The notes under the pieces: model-generated | What the model saw: the letters and a program-made list of their open reading frames with translations, nothing else | Databases searched by the model: none | Told to the model about the DNA's origin: nothing | In this document: in pieces, positions 1 to 9,852 of the stretch | How positions within the stretch are numbered: position 1 is the stretch's first letter | Layout: each line of letters starts with the position of its first letter | Translations under genes and position numbers: made by a program | Assembly (NCBI RefSeq): GCF_001262605.1 | Contig: NZ_LGTC01000001.1 | Span: forward strand, 3,733,001 to 3,797,000 | DNA from: Pseudobacteroides cellulosolvens ATCC 35603 = DSM 2933 | GTDB lineage: Bacteria > Bacillota > Clostridia > Acetivibrionales > DSM-2933 | Direction: 5' to 3' | Length of the DNA stretch: 64,000 bases

Positions 1-2
1 TT

Positions 3-1373
3 GAAGGATTGCTTAATATCGGAGATGAGTATTATAATCTCAAGGATTATGACCAGATGCTGTTAAATTACAAGGTAGCCATAGACTTTTATAATGATAT
101 TGGAGATAAATCGAAGGAAGCGGATTTGTTAATAGAGGTTTCAGCTCGTTTACTTGACAAGAACTACTTTGAACAGGCTATTTTTTTTGCCCAAAAGGCT
201 GCCGACATATCACGGGATACTAATGATAAACTAAATGAAGCATGTGCCTTGAGTGCTATAGCGGCCGCATATTGTCTTAATGATAATTCTGTTGAAGGCA
301 TAAATCTATACAAGCATATTATTGACATTTTTGTTGAAGAAGGAAGTAAGAATGATGAAGCAAACGTAAATGAATGCATGGGCAATTTTTACAATAGCAA
401 AGAAGATTTTGATAATGCAGTATTCAGATATTTAAGAGCGGCAGTTTTACATATGGAAGCCGATAAAGGAGAAAAAGCTGCTGAAAATTATAGAAAAGTA
501 GGATCCATTTATGTAAATACGGGTGATCTGGATTCTGCAATCATATATTATAAAAAAGCAGTTGAAATCAGCAAAAATATTGGAGATACTGAAAGAGAGA
601 TGGATTATCTTGATTATTTAGGTGCGTGTCATGAAAGGAAGAATGATTTTTCTTCCGCTAGAAATGCCTATTTTACAGCTGTAAGTATAAGCAAAGAAAC
701 AGGAAAACCTGATAAAGAGATTAGATATTTAAAGTTTGTTGGAAAAACACATTTCAAGGAAAATGATTATGTGAGTGCTGCAAGATTTTATTTAAAAGCA
801 TTTAGAGCCAGTCAAAAATCAGGCTTAGTTGTGGATGAGGCGATATGTTTGAAGAATCTGGGTATTATTTACTCTGAATTAAAAAATTATATGATTGCAG
901 AAAAGTATTATATGGAAGCCTTATCTAAAATCAGAGAAACATCTAGTAAAAATGTAGAGGCAAATATTTTATATCAAATTGGCAGTTTCTTTTTATCCCG
1001 GAGCAATACCTTTCTTGGGCTGGAGTATATGAACCAGGCGGCAGGGATATATAGAAGCACGGGTAACAAAAAACTTGAAGCAGAAGTGGTTAATTGTACA
1101 GGGAGGACATATTTTTATCTTAGGATATTCGACAAAGCTCTTGAATCTTACCTTAGAGTACTGGAATTGAATGGAGGTACAGGTGATATAAATGAAGAAG
1201 TCAGAATTTTAAATATGATTGGAAAATGTTATTATATAAATGGAAATCTTGACAATGCACAGAAGTATTGCTCCGAAGCACTTAAAAAAAGTGTTGATAT
1301 AGAAAATGAATCAGAAAGGGTCATTGCACTTAGAAGTTTAGAAGATATATTTATAAAAAAGAGACGAAAATGA
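3..1373 (+). CDS. TPR-repeat protein, 5' end outside window
   Basis: The reading frame is open to the left edge of the window, so the N-terminus is missing; the first in-window TTG at position 9 is unlikely to be the real start. The visible 450 or so residues are a continuous run of roughly 40-residue helical repeats with the TPR pattern of small and aromatic residues (for example YKVAIDFYNDIG, YYKKAVEISKNIGD, YYMEALSKI). No enzymatic domain, signal peptide or membrane segment is visible. TPR arrays of this length are protein-interaction scaffolds; the partner cannot be told from sequence. It converges with the SLH gene on the other strand, and a strong hairpin lies between them. I am sure of the TPR call but not of any role. 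Confidence 0.85.
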   Translation, partial: EGLLNIGDEYYNLKDYDQMLLNYKVAIDFYNDIGDKSKEADLLIEVSARLLDKNYFEQAIFFAQKAADISRDTNDKLNEACALSAIAAAYCLNDNSVEGINLYKHIIDIFVEEGSKNDEANVNECMGNFYNSKEDFDNAVFRYLRAAVLHMEADKGEKAAENYRKVGSIYVNTGDLDSAIIYYKKAVEISKNIGDTEREMDYLDYLGACHERKNDFSSARNAYFTAVSISKETGKPDKEIRYLKFVGKTHFKENDYVSAARFYLKAFRASQKSGLVVDEAICLKNLGIIYSELKNYMIAEKYYMEALSKIRETSSKNVEANILYQIGSFFLSRSNTFLGLEYMNQAAGIYRSTGNKKLEAEVVNCTGRTYFYLRIFDKALESYLRVLELNGGTGDINEEVRILNMIGKCYYINGNLDNAQKYCSEALKKSVDIENESERVIALRSLEDIFIKKRRK

Positions 1374-1524
1374 AGAACTGTGATATAGACCCATTTCATC
1401 ACCTAAATTGTATTGTTCTCTACTTCTATATCACAACTCATTTAACATCTGTCTTTGTTCCATTTAAACATTTAACAGACTTGTCAATATGGGTTTCAAT
1501 ATCTTTAATGGGCCAGTACACATG

Positions 1525-1557
1525 AATACCCCTACTAAAATTAAAAGTAGGGGTATT
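1525..1557. terminator. Bidirectional hairpin terminator between convergent genes
   Basis: A perfect 12-bp stem (AATACCCCTACT paired with AGTAGGGGTATT) with a 9-base AT loop lies between the TPR gene and the convergent surface-protein gene. It is placed to stop both transcripts. The T tract after the stem is weak on either strand, so the terminator role is inferred from position and stem quality. The rest of 1374-1606 holds nothing else I can recognise. Confidence 0.7.
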
Positions 1558-1606
1558 ACGTAAAACCACTAATATCACATATATGCATACATTATCAACA
1601 TACACT

Positions 1607-4600
1607 CTAGAAGGTAACTTTCTCAGGTGTCCAGTTTTTAATTATACGGTATAAAAGCATTGATGCTTCAGCTCTAGTCAATTTACTCTTTGCCCTGAAA
1701 GTTTTGTCATCATAACCTGCTATCAGCTTGCTTTTATAAGCAATAAGCACATATTTTTTTAAGTTGGGCGAAATGTCATTCACATCCCTAAATATACTGT
1801 CAAGCTCTTTTAAATCTACAATCATATTTTCAAGCTTTAATGCTTTTACAAGAGCAACAGCAATATCCTCACGTACTGTATCCTCATTTGGTTTATATAA
1901 ATAAGAATTGCCGTTTTTATACCCTGTCAGATAGGCTTTTGCCGTCTCAATATAGTTATATGACCAAGCATTTTTTGATACATCGACAAAACTTTCCATT
2001 TTTGAAGAAGTGAGATCAAGTTTGAGTGCTAGAACCATTATCTTCGCAAACTGCTCTCTTGTTACAAAACTGTCAGGTTTGAAGGTTCGGTCAGGAAAAC
2101 CCGATAAAATAAAGCTGTTAGCCATTTCTTCAATTGCACTATTAGCCCAATGGTTTGGAGAAACATCTTTAAAACAATGTCCTTCATATGTGCTGAAATC
2201 AAGCAAAAAACGAGAGTTTACTGCACCATTTTCATCAACAACAGCATTTTCTGGAATATCAATTTTATATTTCTTATTGCCTTGAATTCTAGATAATTTT
2301 AATAAAAGCATGCTACCGAATTTGTCAAACTGCTTATACTCAATTAAAGCATCATTTGAAATAGATATTTTGTCAAAATTGTGACTTGCTTTTAGTCCTA
2401 TGCCTTTAAATACTATTTTTACCAAATTGTCTGAAATTGAAATAGATCTACCATCTTGAGGAATTGTGGAAACAATATTGAGGTAATCCGGCCCAGCTGT
2501 ACCTTCTAGAACAAATGTATATTCTTCATTTATAAGCCCATCTTTTGTCTTAATCGCTCCCTCAGGAATTGTTACAGTAACGTTTTTTAGTTTTCCCGGG
2601 TCTATCAGCAAATCAAGAAATCTTCTACTGTAAAGGAAACTTTTGTCACAAATTTTAGCTCCATTGCTCACTTTTATTTTATTGAAGTTATCACCGGGTA
2701 AAAGATTTAAATCATCAAAATAAACTGAAGGATTAATTCTTTTATCACTTTTATCAACTGGTAAAATCCGTTCTACGAAAACACCTTTAAATTTGCCATT
2801 GTTTTCTCTTGTTGATAAGTTTAAAGTAATTTGCTTGTTCATTTTATTATCTTTGCTTCTAAATGCCCCTTCAGTAATATGTAGAGAATATTGACAACCA
2901 TATTCCAACATTAAATCAACAGTAAATCTCTTTAGGGGAGCAGAATAAACTACAGTCTGCAATATTTCAGCCTTCCCCCCCTCCAATAGAATTTTGCCTA
3001 TATATTGTGAGCCGCTCTCGATAACTTCATCAAAATTAAAATCAATACGTACACATCTTCCTAGGTCTTTTTGCCCATCTTTAACAGAAGTGCTTACAAG
3101 ATTCATATATTTTTCTTCGGTATTAGTGATATCAGGCGTCGGAGTAGGTGTAGGTAGAGTTAACGGAACCGACGATACTGGTATTGATGTTGACAAATTT
3201 GTTGTTGGTAATATAGTTGTTGTTACTGTTGTCTTTGGTGTAATTATTACTGCTGTTGCAGTCGGGGTTGAGGTTTTAAATGGGGTTTTGGGTGTAATTG
3301 TTGGTATATACATTGTGGCAGTGGCAGTTGCTGTTGGTGTTGGTGTTGTTAATTGGGTTGATGATGGGGTACGATTAATTGATATTTCTCTTTTTATATA
3401 ATCAATTTCTACTTCACATTTAAATATTTCTGCTATAAACTTCAAAGGAAGCATAGTCCTTCCCTCTTTTATAACAGGTGCTTTTGTTGCTGTAACTTTC
3501 ATTTCGTTAAACACACAATCACTACTGCCAATTTTCATTATTAATTTATCATTATTTGAAATTAGTATTATCTCTTGTCTATTACCGTCCCATTGAGCAC
3601 TTGCTCCCATAGCTTCAGCAATTGCTCTAACTGGTACCATAATTTCATTTTCCAATTCAAAAGGAGATGCATCAAGATTATTTTTTTGTCCATTATAATA
3701 GATATATCTATTGAACGCAATTCTTGATACCGGTATACAATCAGTCCAGTTTTTACAGTTATCAGAAACCATGATTTTCCCAAATATATCATTTTGAGTA
3801 ACAGCTATGTATTGCACTCCATCCCATATTACTTGATGTATTTGTTTAGAATTTGTAGAGTAGACCTTTTTCCAATTAGATCCGTCTTCCGATGAGAAAA
3901 CTCCGTCATCTCCAAATACCATAAAACAATTATTCGTATAAATTACACACTCTGGGCTTTCATACTTAAAAAGTTCCAAATCATTTGTGCTAGCTAAATG
4001 CCATTCCAATACGTTATCTGAAACACAAACTACAGGCTTGCTTATATCTGGAGCGGACCCAACTGCCACATATTTCTCCCCGTCCCAAGCAATACTTGTA
4101 ATGCAACCTTCTGTATCATTATATCTCATCGTCCAGTTAATTCCATCCTCAGATACCAAAATAATTGACATATTGTATCCGCTATATTCATTTTCCTGCC
4201 CACAGCCATATGCTATAAATTGTTTTCCAGTCCATACTAACCCTCTTATATTACACCAGTCCAAATTAAAATTTAATCCGGAATTGACTTTTGACCATAC
4301 AACACCATCATCTGAATAAATAATTTCTGACATTCCGGCAGCTACATATCTGTTTCCTGAATAAGCTATACCGTGCATCTCCACAAAATTGAAGCCTACA
4401 TTAACTTTTTGCCATACTTCACCATCAGTAGATGTTAGTATTAAGCTTCTTGACCCAACTATAATAAATTTTTCACCATCCCATATAACCCCTAAGTAAT
4501 AGCCCTTTACATCATCATAAACGTCATACCAGTTAACACCATCTGTTGACCTCATTATTGTTCTCTGCCCTACAGCAACATATGTACTATTTCCATATGC

Positions 4601-4717
4601 AATGTCATACATAAGTCCTAGTTTTGAATCACCAACCGCTGCATTTGGTGATAAAATCGATAGTACAATACTGATAATTAAAATACAGCTTATAATCCTT
4701 TTATTAATTTTTTTCAT
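1607..4717 (-). CDS. SLH-anchored surface protein with BNR-like repeats, CAO-N-like and Ig-like domains
   Basis: The 1036-residue protein begins with a signal peptide (about residues 1-29). Residues 30-335 hold repeats of the form 'YVAVG..I..S.DGV.W', as in BNR/Ycf48-like beta-propellers. Residues 336-450 form a copper-amine-oxidase-N-like domain with the typical 'MVPVRAIAEAMGA..WD' and 'MLPLKFIAE' motifs. A Thr/Pro-rich linker covers about 450-533. Residues 536-850 are SbsA-like Ig domains ending in 'IPEGAI' motifs. Three S-layer homology motifs (FKDV..HWA..AI.E, TFKPD..VTREQFAK) occupy about 848-1036. SLH modules bind secondary cell-wall polymer, so this is a wall-attached exoprotein; its ligand is unknown. 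The start is fixed by AGGAGG just upstream of ATG. Its Ig-like domain recurs in the divergently transcribed gene at 6297-7883. Confidence 0.88.
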   Translation of the reverse strand: MKKINKRIISCILIISIVLSILSPNAAVGDSKLGLMYDIAYGNSTYVAVGQRTIMRSTDGVNWYDVYDDVKGYYLGVIWDGEKFIIVGSRSLILTSTDGEVWQKVNVGFNFVEMHGIAYSGNRYVAAGMSEIIYSDDGVVWSKVNSGLNFNLDWCNIRGLVWTGKQFIAYGCGQENEYSGYNMSIILVSEDGINWTMRYNDTEGCITSIAWDGEKYVAVGSAPDISKPVVCVSDNVLEWHLASTNDLELFKYESPECVIYTNNCFMVFGDDGVFSSEDGSNWKKVYSTNSKQIHQVIWDGVQYIAVTQNDIFGKIMVSDNCKNWTDCIPVSRIAFNRYIYYNGQKNNLDASPFELENEIMVPVRAIAEAMGASAQWDGNRQEIILISNNDKLIMKIGSSDCVFNEMKVTATKAPVIKEGRTMLPLKFIAEIFKCEVEIDYIKREISINRTPSSTQLTTPTPTATATATMYIPTITPKTPFKTSTPTATAVIITPKTTVTTTILPTTNLSTSIPVSSVPLTLPTPTPTPDITNTEEKYMNLVSTSVKDGQKDLGRCVRIDFNFDEVIESGSQYIGKILLEGGKAEILQTVVYSAPLKRFTVDLMLEYGCQYSLHITEGAFRSKDNKMNKQITLNLSTRENNGKFKGVFVERILPVDKSDKRINPSVYFDDLNLLPGDNFNKIKVSNGAKICDKSFLYSRRFLDLLIDPGKLKNVTVTIPEGAIKTKDGLINEEYTFVLEGTAGPDYLNIVSTIPQDGRSISISDNLVKIVFKGIGLKASHNFDKISISNDALIEYKQFDKFGSMLLLKLSRIQGNKKYKIDIPENAVVDENGAVNSRFLLDFSTYEGHCFKDVSPNHWANSAIEEMANSFILSGFPDRTFKPDSFVTREQFAKIMVLALKLDLTSSKMESFVDVSKNAWSYNYIETAKAYLTGYKNGNSYLYKPNEDTVREDIAVALVKALKLENMIVDLKELDSIFRDVNDISPNLKKYVLIAYKSKLIAGYDDKTFRAKSKLTRAEASMLLYRIIKNWTPEKVTF

Positions 4718-5020
4718 AAGTACCTCCTATTTAAATTTTTATTTATTACTTATATCTATCATATATCAAGTTTTTTCTAATATCGTACCATAATAAAGCA
4801 TTTTATGTATAGATTTCTTTCATAGGTACAACAAATTATAATTTTCTGCTATAATCTAGATTAAAAGTGTTAATAAGCCTTGCATTCGGCAAAGCAAATA
4901 CCCAACAGTTTTAGCTTGATTTCTATAGTCAAATAAATGTATTAGAGGGAGGTATCTCATATCAATACCGTAAGTGCATATCCTGAGTTAGTAGAATTTC
5001 TAAGAGGCTATATAAAAAGA
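4718..5020. other. Divergent intergenic region with displaced ribosome binding site
   Basis: This spacer separates the leftward surface-protein gene from the rightward three-gene cassette and should hold both promoters; I cannot pick out convincing -35/-10 pairs. A strong Shine-Dalgarno sequence, GGGAGG, lies at 4947-4952. That is about 70 bases before the first ATG of the next gene and 8 bases before an in-frame ATC at 4961. The frame is open from 4946 to the ATG, so the real start may be non-canonical. Confidence 0.5.
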
Positions 5021-5767
5021 ATGACTCTTTGGGAACGGGACTTTAATGATATATTCGACAGTGTAATAAAAATTAATTTTGATATAAACAATCGTTCATA
5101 TGATGATTTAGTACGCTGGTTGCATTTTAAATCTAATATATATATGATGTCCTATTATCATTGCTATCCCTATTCCTGTGATTCTAGCGGTAAAGATAGA
5201 ATTTCCAAGCGAATAAGGTACTTATATGATGAGACGAAAGAAAAGTATTCAGAATACCTGAATGAGACTGACATAAATAATTTTAAGATTGTTTACAATA
5301 TGCCCTCATATCACGAGATAAAGAGGCTTATCAATGATATAATTAATGCAGGCTACCCTCACCAAACTATCATTTTTTGTTATAGGACACTTATTGAGGG
5401 TTGGACAATTCGCCGTATTGTAGATGATTTATCTGATTCAACGCTGGAAAAAATATTTACTTCCTTTGTGAACGAGTATTCATCGCAATCCCAATTACCT
5501 GCATTCCTGGTAAACATGTATTTTATCAGAATGAAGGAAAAGCTAAGCAATAAGCTAAAAACTAATACATCAAAAAAAGATTGGGCTACAGCTGAAAAGC
5601 TTTCAGAATATATGAACTGGGTTACAGGAAACACCTTACTGAGTTTGTATTATGGTAAGAATCGTGAACATGATATTGCTGATTGGTGCAATAAGGTTAA
5701 AAATAAAGTGCTCAATAATGCTTTAAAGAATATGAATAGTGTCAGCCCTGTAAAAACTGAAATGTGA
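5021..5767 (+). CDS. Helical cytosolic protein, first gene of three-gene cassette
   Basis: The 248-residue protein is predicted mostly alpha-helical, with no signal peptide or membrane segment and no motif I recognise. Its basic, helix-rich C-terminal half, together with the zinc-finger gene right behind it, recalls the order sigma-like regulator then anti-sigma factor, but I cannot show sigma regions 2 and 4. The start is uncertain. ATG 5021 lacks a well-placed ribosome binding site, while the frame stays open upstream to 4946 and a good GGGAGG sits 8 bases before an ATC codon at 4961. The upstream codons would add a plausible 20 residues. The next gene starts 11 bases after the stop, so the two are co-transcribed. 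Function unknown. Confidence 0.7.
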   Translation: MTLWERDFNDIFDSVIKINFDINNRSYDDLVRWLHFKSNIYMMSYYHCYPYSCDSSGKDRISKRIRYLYDETKEKYSEYLNETDINNFKIVYNMPSYHEIKRLINDIINAGYPHQTIIFCYRTLIEGWTIRRIVDDLSDSTLEKIFTSFVNEYSSQSQLPAFLVNMYFIRMKEKLSNKLKTNTSKKDWATAEKLSEYMNWVTGNTLLSLYYGKNREHDIADWCNKVKNKVLNNALKNMNSVSPVKTEM

Positions 5768-5778
5768 GGTAATAAACT

Positions 5779-6279
5779 ATGGAAATCAAAAAAATAGAGT
5801 GCCCTACTGAAATCACTCTTAGTCAATACATTGATCATGATATTGATATTCAGAGAATAGTTGATATCGAAATACATATTTCAAAATGCGATGAGTGTCT
5901 AAAAAAAGTCAGACGGCTGACAGAATACCATGAATCTTTAAAAGCACTTAAAGCTAAATCTGAATTCTTTGAATGTTACAAAAACAGCAATGAAGATATT
6001 TTGTCAATGCCTGCTGCAAGCAGTGCAAACAATAATTCTGTGGCTATCGCTACAACTAAAGATGGAAAGTACACCATTAAGGTTGTTCCTTTTTTGCATG
6101 AGAACAGCTTTATGATTGAAGTGCAGGTCCTTGACAAAAACCTTCATGGGACACTGATAATTGAAAATGAAGATGGCGTTATTATTAAGGCTCCCATAGT
6201 TAATGGCTTTGCCAGGGAAGAAATACATAATCGGATAGACTTAAAGGATGTCTCCATCAGAGTCGAAGTTGAAAAATAA
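5779..6279 (+). CDS. Zinc-finger (anti-sigma-like) protein
   Basis: The 166-residue protein has an H-x3-C-x2-C motif (HISKCDEC) near residue 33, preceded by a short acidic helix. This is the arrangement of the zinc-binding anti-sigma (ZAS, zf-HC2-like) N-terminal domain. Residues 85-166 look like a compact beta-rich domain. There is no transmembrane helix, unlike many anti-sigma factors. It sits between the helical protein and a membrane protein with tight spacing (11 and 17 bases), so the three are one operon. The regulatory role is inferred from the motif and the order; the zinc site is directly visible. Confidence 0.65.
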   Translation: MEIKKIECPTEITLSQYIDHDIDIQRIVDIEIHISKCDECLKKVRRLTEYHESLKALKAKSEFFECYKNSNEDILSMPAASSANNNSVAIATTKDGKYTIKVVPFLHENSFMIEVQVLDKNLHGTLIIENEDGVIIKAPIVNGFAREEIHNRIDLKDVSIRVEVEK

Positions 6280-6296
6280 TAGATTGGTGAATTTAT

Positions 6297-7883
6297 ATGA
6301 ACGTTTATGCCCTTTTTGATAATAAAGAAGCAGAAAAAATCAATTTGAAGTTCCTTCAACCCTACAGCAAAAGTGAGAGGGTTGAGATTTCATACCTTGG
6401 AAGTGTCTCTGATAATATAAGGGAATCCTGCGATAAAGGAATTAAGGAAGCATATTTTTTGCTTGCCGATTATACAGACATGATACCGTCCCAATTATCC
6501 ATATGGTTTCGGGGTTTTGAGAAAGATGTAACCGGCAGCAGTACAGACCTGGCATTTGCGGCTTCCCTGTTTTCATATTTGATTGAACAAAACCAATTAG
6601 TCACATACAATAAACCCAAATCGATATTTTCCACAGGTGTTATCAGCAAATCCGGCAAGATAGAAAAAATATCTGGGCTTGATAAGAAAATTAGTGCAGC
6701 AATAAAGCTGTGTTCTGAGACACAGGATAACATTATGCTAATTCCAAGTGACAACTTATCAGATCTCAAACAGCTACGTGATGAGGATAGCGTATTAGAT
6801 GAGGAAATTGAAAATTCCAATCTAAAAATAGTTGCCTTATCTACAATAAATGATCTTTTTAATGTTTTTGAACTTAACTTTTCTCAAAAAAAGGTTAAAA
6901 GCAAAACCTTCTTGTTCAGTATTATTGCAGCTTTGATTATTATAAGCGTAATATCCATAGGTATAAAAACAGCATTAAATTTCACTGATTCCAGCAATGA
7001 AAAAGTACTTGCCGATAATAAAAACAGCAATATAATTACTCCTCAAAACACCTTATCCTGCTTTATTACTGAACATATACCAACAATTACTCCTACGACT
7101 TTAATTAATAATTTAAAACAACCTTCTATTTCTGCAAGCACCCCAACTTCAGCAAAATTAGAGGCTCCTAAAGAAATTGAACCGTCAGGCAGCAATACAA
7201 CTGCCCCAACTTTCATCACTGTAGATCCATCAAAAATGCCATTAAACACACCAGAAAAGCTGAATATATTCTCTATTTCCAGCTCTTTACCTAAAAATGG
7301 TGATATTGTTGATATACATAAAACCGATTTTTTATTCTACTTCAATACAAAAAACCTGCAACCAGGTTTTAATTTCGAGAATATAGAAATCAGGGGCGGC
7401 AATGGTAAGATACTGAGCAAACAAATTGATAGTACGAAAAATATTCTGTCAGTTAATCTTTGGGCTAAATATGGTGCAGTATTCACCTTAATCATCCCTG
7501 AAGGAGCACTAACAGGTAGTAATGGTATGATTAATAAAGCTACCAATTATACATTTACAGCAAAAAACTCAAGTGAGTTTATTTCTGTTACAAGCACCAT
7601 ACCATCATCCGGTCAAGCCAATGTTCCATTGAATTCACAAATCCATATCGTCTTTAACGAATTGGGACTGGAACCCGGTTTTTATTTAAACAATATTACA
7701 ATCACTGGAGGAGCAAAAATCACTCAAAAAAAGGTGGATCGCAGCGGAAGCTCGTTAACCTTATCTGTTGAAGGATTGCTGCCATTAACCAAATATACCA
7801 TTCGTATTCCAGAGGGTGCAATAGAAAATGGAGTCGGGATAGTCAACAGTATGTATAGTTTTAGTTTCCAAACTGGAAGTTAG
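6297..7883 (+). CDS. Membrane protein with Lon-like domain inside and Ig-like domains outside
   Basis: The 528-residue protein has an N-terminal domain (about 60-185) whose pattern resembles the S16/Lon proteolytic fold: a serine in GSSTDLAFAASL (81-82), then 'STGVISKSGKIEKISGLDKK' with a lysine at 130-131, then 'MLIPSDN'. The match is weak and the PKDGPSAG signature is not intact, so catalysis is uncertain. One membrane helix spans about 204-226. A Ser/Thr/Pro linker follows. Two SbsA-like Ig domains cover about 325-425 and 428-526, ending in 'IPEGAL' and 'IPEGAI' motifs as in the SLH protein at 1607-4717. The topology suggests a sensor with an outside Ig module and a cytoplasmic protease-like module, as last gene of the cassette. 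Confidence 0.65.
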   Translation: MNVYALFDNKEAEKINLKFLQPYSKSERVEISYLGSVSDNIRESCDKGIKEAYFLLADYTDMIPSQLSIWFRGFEKDVTGSSTDLAFAASLFSYLIEQNQLVTYNKPKSIFSTGVISKSGKIEKISGLDKKISAAIKLCSETQDNIMLIPSDNLSDLKQLRDEDSVLDEEIENSNLKIVALSTINDLFNVFELNFSQKKVKSKTFLFSIIAALIIISVISIGIKTALNFTDSSNEKVLADNKNSNIITPQNTLSCFITEHIPTITPTTLINNLKQPSISASTPTSAKLEAPKEIEPSGSNTTAPTFITVDPSKMPLNTPEKLNIFSISSSLPKNGDIVDIHKTDFLFYFNTKNLQPGFNFENIEIRGGNGKILSKQIDSTKNILSVNLWAKYGAVFTLIIPEGALTGSNGMINKATNYTFTAKNSSEFISVTSTIPSSGQANVPLNSQIHIVFNELGLEPGFYLNNITITGGAKITQKKVDRSGSSLTLSVEGLLPLTKYTIRIPEGAIENGVGIVNSMYSFSFQTGS

Positions 7884-7936
7884 CTTGGCTAATCTTCATC
7901 AGCCCTACTCAATCATATTCTTCACAAATATTGATT

Positions 7937-9594
7937 CTAATTATCAACTTCTATGATATTTAAATTCTCTACATCGCTCTTAAACTGTTTAATTAATTCT
8001 GCTTTTGAAGCTATTTTACCATTAAGATATGCATTTAAAACCTTATTGAACGATTGATTAATCATATCATCATATTTGGAATTTATTTTATAATTGACAT
8101 CTCTCATTATAGGATCATAAAATTCTGCCAAGCTGGTATCAACATATCTGCTATAAGGAATTTTTTTGCTTAACAAATATATATTATTTGGTAAATCATC
8201 ATTTTTTACTACCCAATCTTTCATAGCATATGTATCTATTGTAATAAACTTTAACATTTTCCACGATAACTCTTTTTCCTGGGAACTATTGCTAATCCCA
8301 TACCAAGTTCCACCACACCCAAATGGAAATGGCGGCTTTGCTATTCCCCACCTTCCGCCTTCATAAGCCTTTCTATCAATTTTACCAATTATTTGGCTTA
8401 TTCCTGACGGAGGTAAAACGGTTGCAAGGAAACTTTCGTCACTTGCAATAGCAGCATTATATCCACTTGTCCCCTCGCTATAGCCTGCCTCATATTTATT
8501 TGACACTATCTTTTTAGCAAGGTCTATAAAACTTTGAACCTTTTGGTCAATCTGCAATTTGCCATCCACTACCCATCCTACTGATCGGCCTCCCAAATAC
8601 ATTTTTTCGACATCTCCCCAAGAACAAAATACGGCAACTTTGCCTTTACTTTTTTCCTTAATCTTTTTTCCAGTTTCCAGCATATTTTCTTCTGTAGAAA
8701 ACATCCCTGCTATCTTATTTGGATCATTTGTCCCCAAGTATTTTTTAGCAACTGATTTTTTATAAATAATCGACCCTACTGAAACTTGATTTGATAGGGC
8801 CTTAATTTCTCCTCGATAGTTTGTTCCAAATCAACTGTATAGGTCACCATATTTCCAGATAACTCTCTTGCTCTGTCACTTATATCCATATAAAAATCAT
8901 TATCATCAACAAATCGTTTTACAAAAGTTCCTTCAGAGGCAAAAATATCCGGCACTTGAGAACCAGCCCTTACTGCAGCTGTTAATTTATTTTGATATTC
9001 CATATTTTTCAGGGTATTAACAGTTAAATTAACGGTAATATTTGGGTACACTTTATTGAAAGCCTTAACCATACCAGTCAATTCTTCAACATTGTAATGC
9101 CAAAAAGATATTTGCCCTTTATATTTTTCGAAATCCTGTTGATTAGTCTTTATGGTAATTTTCTTATTTTTGCTGTCCCAATTAATTAAAAGACCAAAAT
9201 TTTCTGAAATAAATCTCAATGGAACCATTGTCCAATCATCTACAATCATAGGAGGAACGTCAGAATACTTGTCCTCACCATCAACAGTAATATTGTTATC
9301 ATTTACCCTCATTTCAATTTTCCTGTCATTATACTCAATAGAAATCTTTTCATCGCTATCATCCCAATTAACAACGCCACCCAGCACCTCAACAATTGAT
9401 CTAATGGGCACCATGGTTCTGTTATTTACTATAACCGGTACAACTTTTTCATAATATCCTATATCTATTTCATCATTATCCAGTACCATTTTGGGATAAT
9501 TAACTTTCAATATAATTTGTGTAGCATTTGAATATAAACTACCAGTAATAATAATTAGAATTACTAAGCACAATAAAACAGCTCTTCTCTTCAT
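7937..9594 (-). pseudogene. CAO-N domain/extracellular solute-binding protein, broken by one-base deletion
   Basis: Two adjacent reading frames (9594-8776 and about 8840-7937) are halves of one gene. The first has a signal peptide, two copper-amine-oxidase-N-like segments (TMVPIRSIVEVLGG..WD and TMVPLRFISENFG..WD) and the start of a family-1 solute-binding domain (ISFWHYN, FNKVYPNI, PDIFASEG). The second completes the solute-binding domain. The break is near 8829-8833: restoring one T in a short T run makes the product continue as VDFGTNYRGEIKALSNQV into the second frame. The intact protein would have about 552 residues. The ATG at 9594 is chosen over an upstream TTG because GGGATGG lies at a good distance from it. 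It is a real mutation or a sequencing error. ABC sugar-type binding is a family expectation. Confidence 0.85.
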
Positions 9595-9852
9595 AATAAA
9601 CCATCCCAACTTTTTTATTCATATTTATTTTTTAAATACTACTGTTTTTGCTACTATATCATGTAAACCTTGTTTCTTCTTTGTTATTTTATTTCTATAG
9701 TTGTATTGTTAAATTCATAAAATTCAGCCTCTTTAAACTCCATTCCGAACTTTTCTCCCTGTGAAGGAATGTGACAACACCCAAGGCACGCATACTTCTT
9801 GCTCCTGCTCCGCGTGCCACAATGTAATGGCTTTGTTTTATGAAGGACATTA

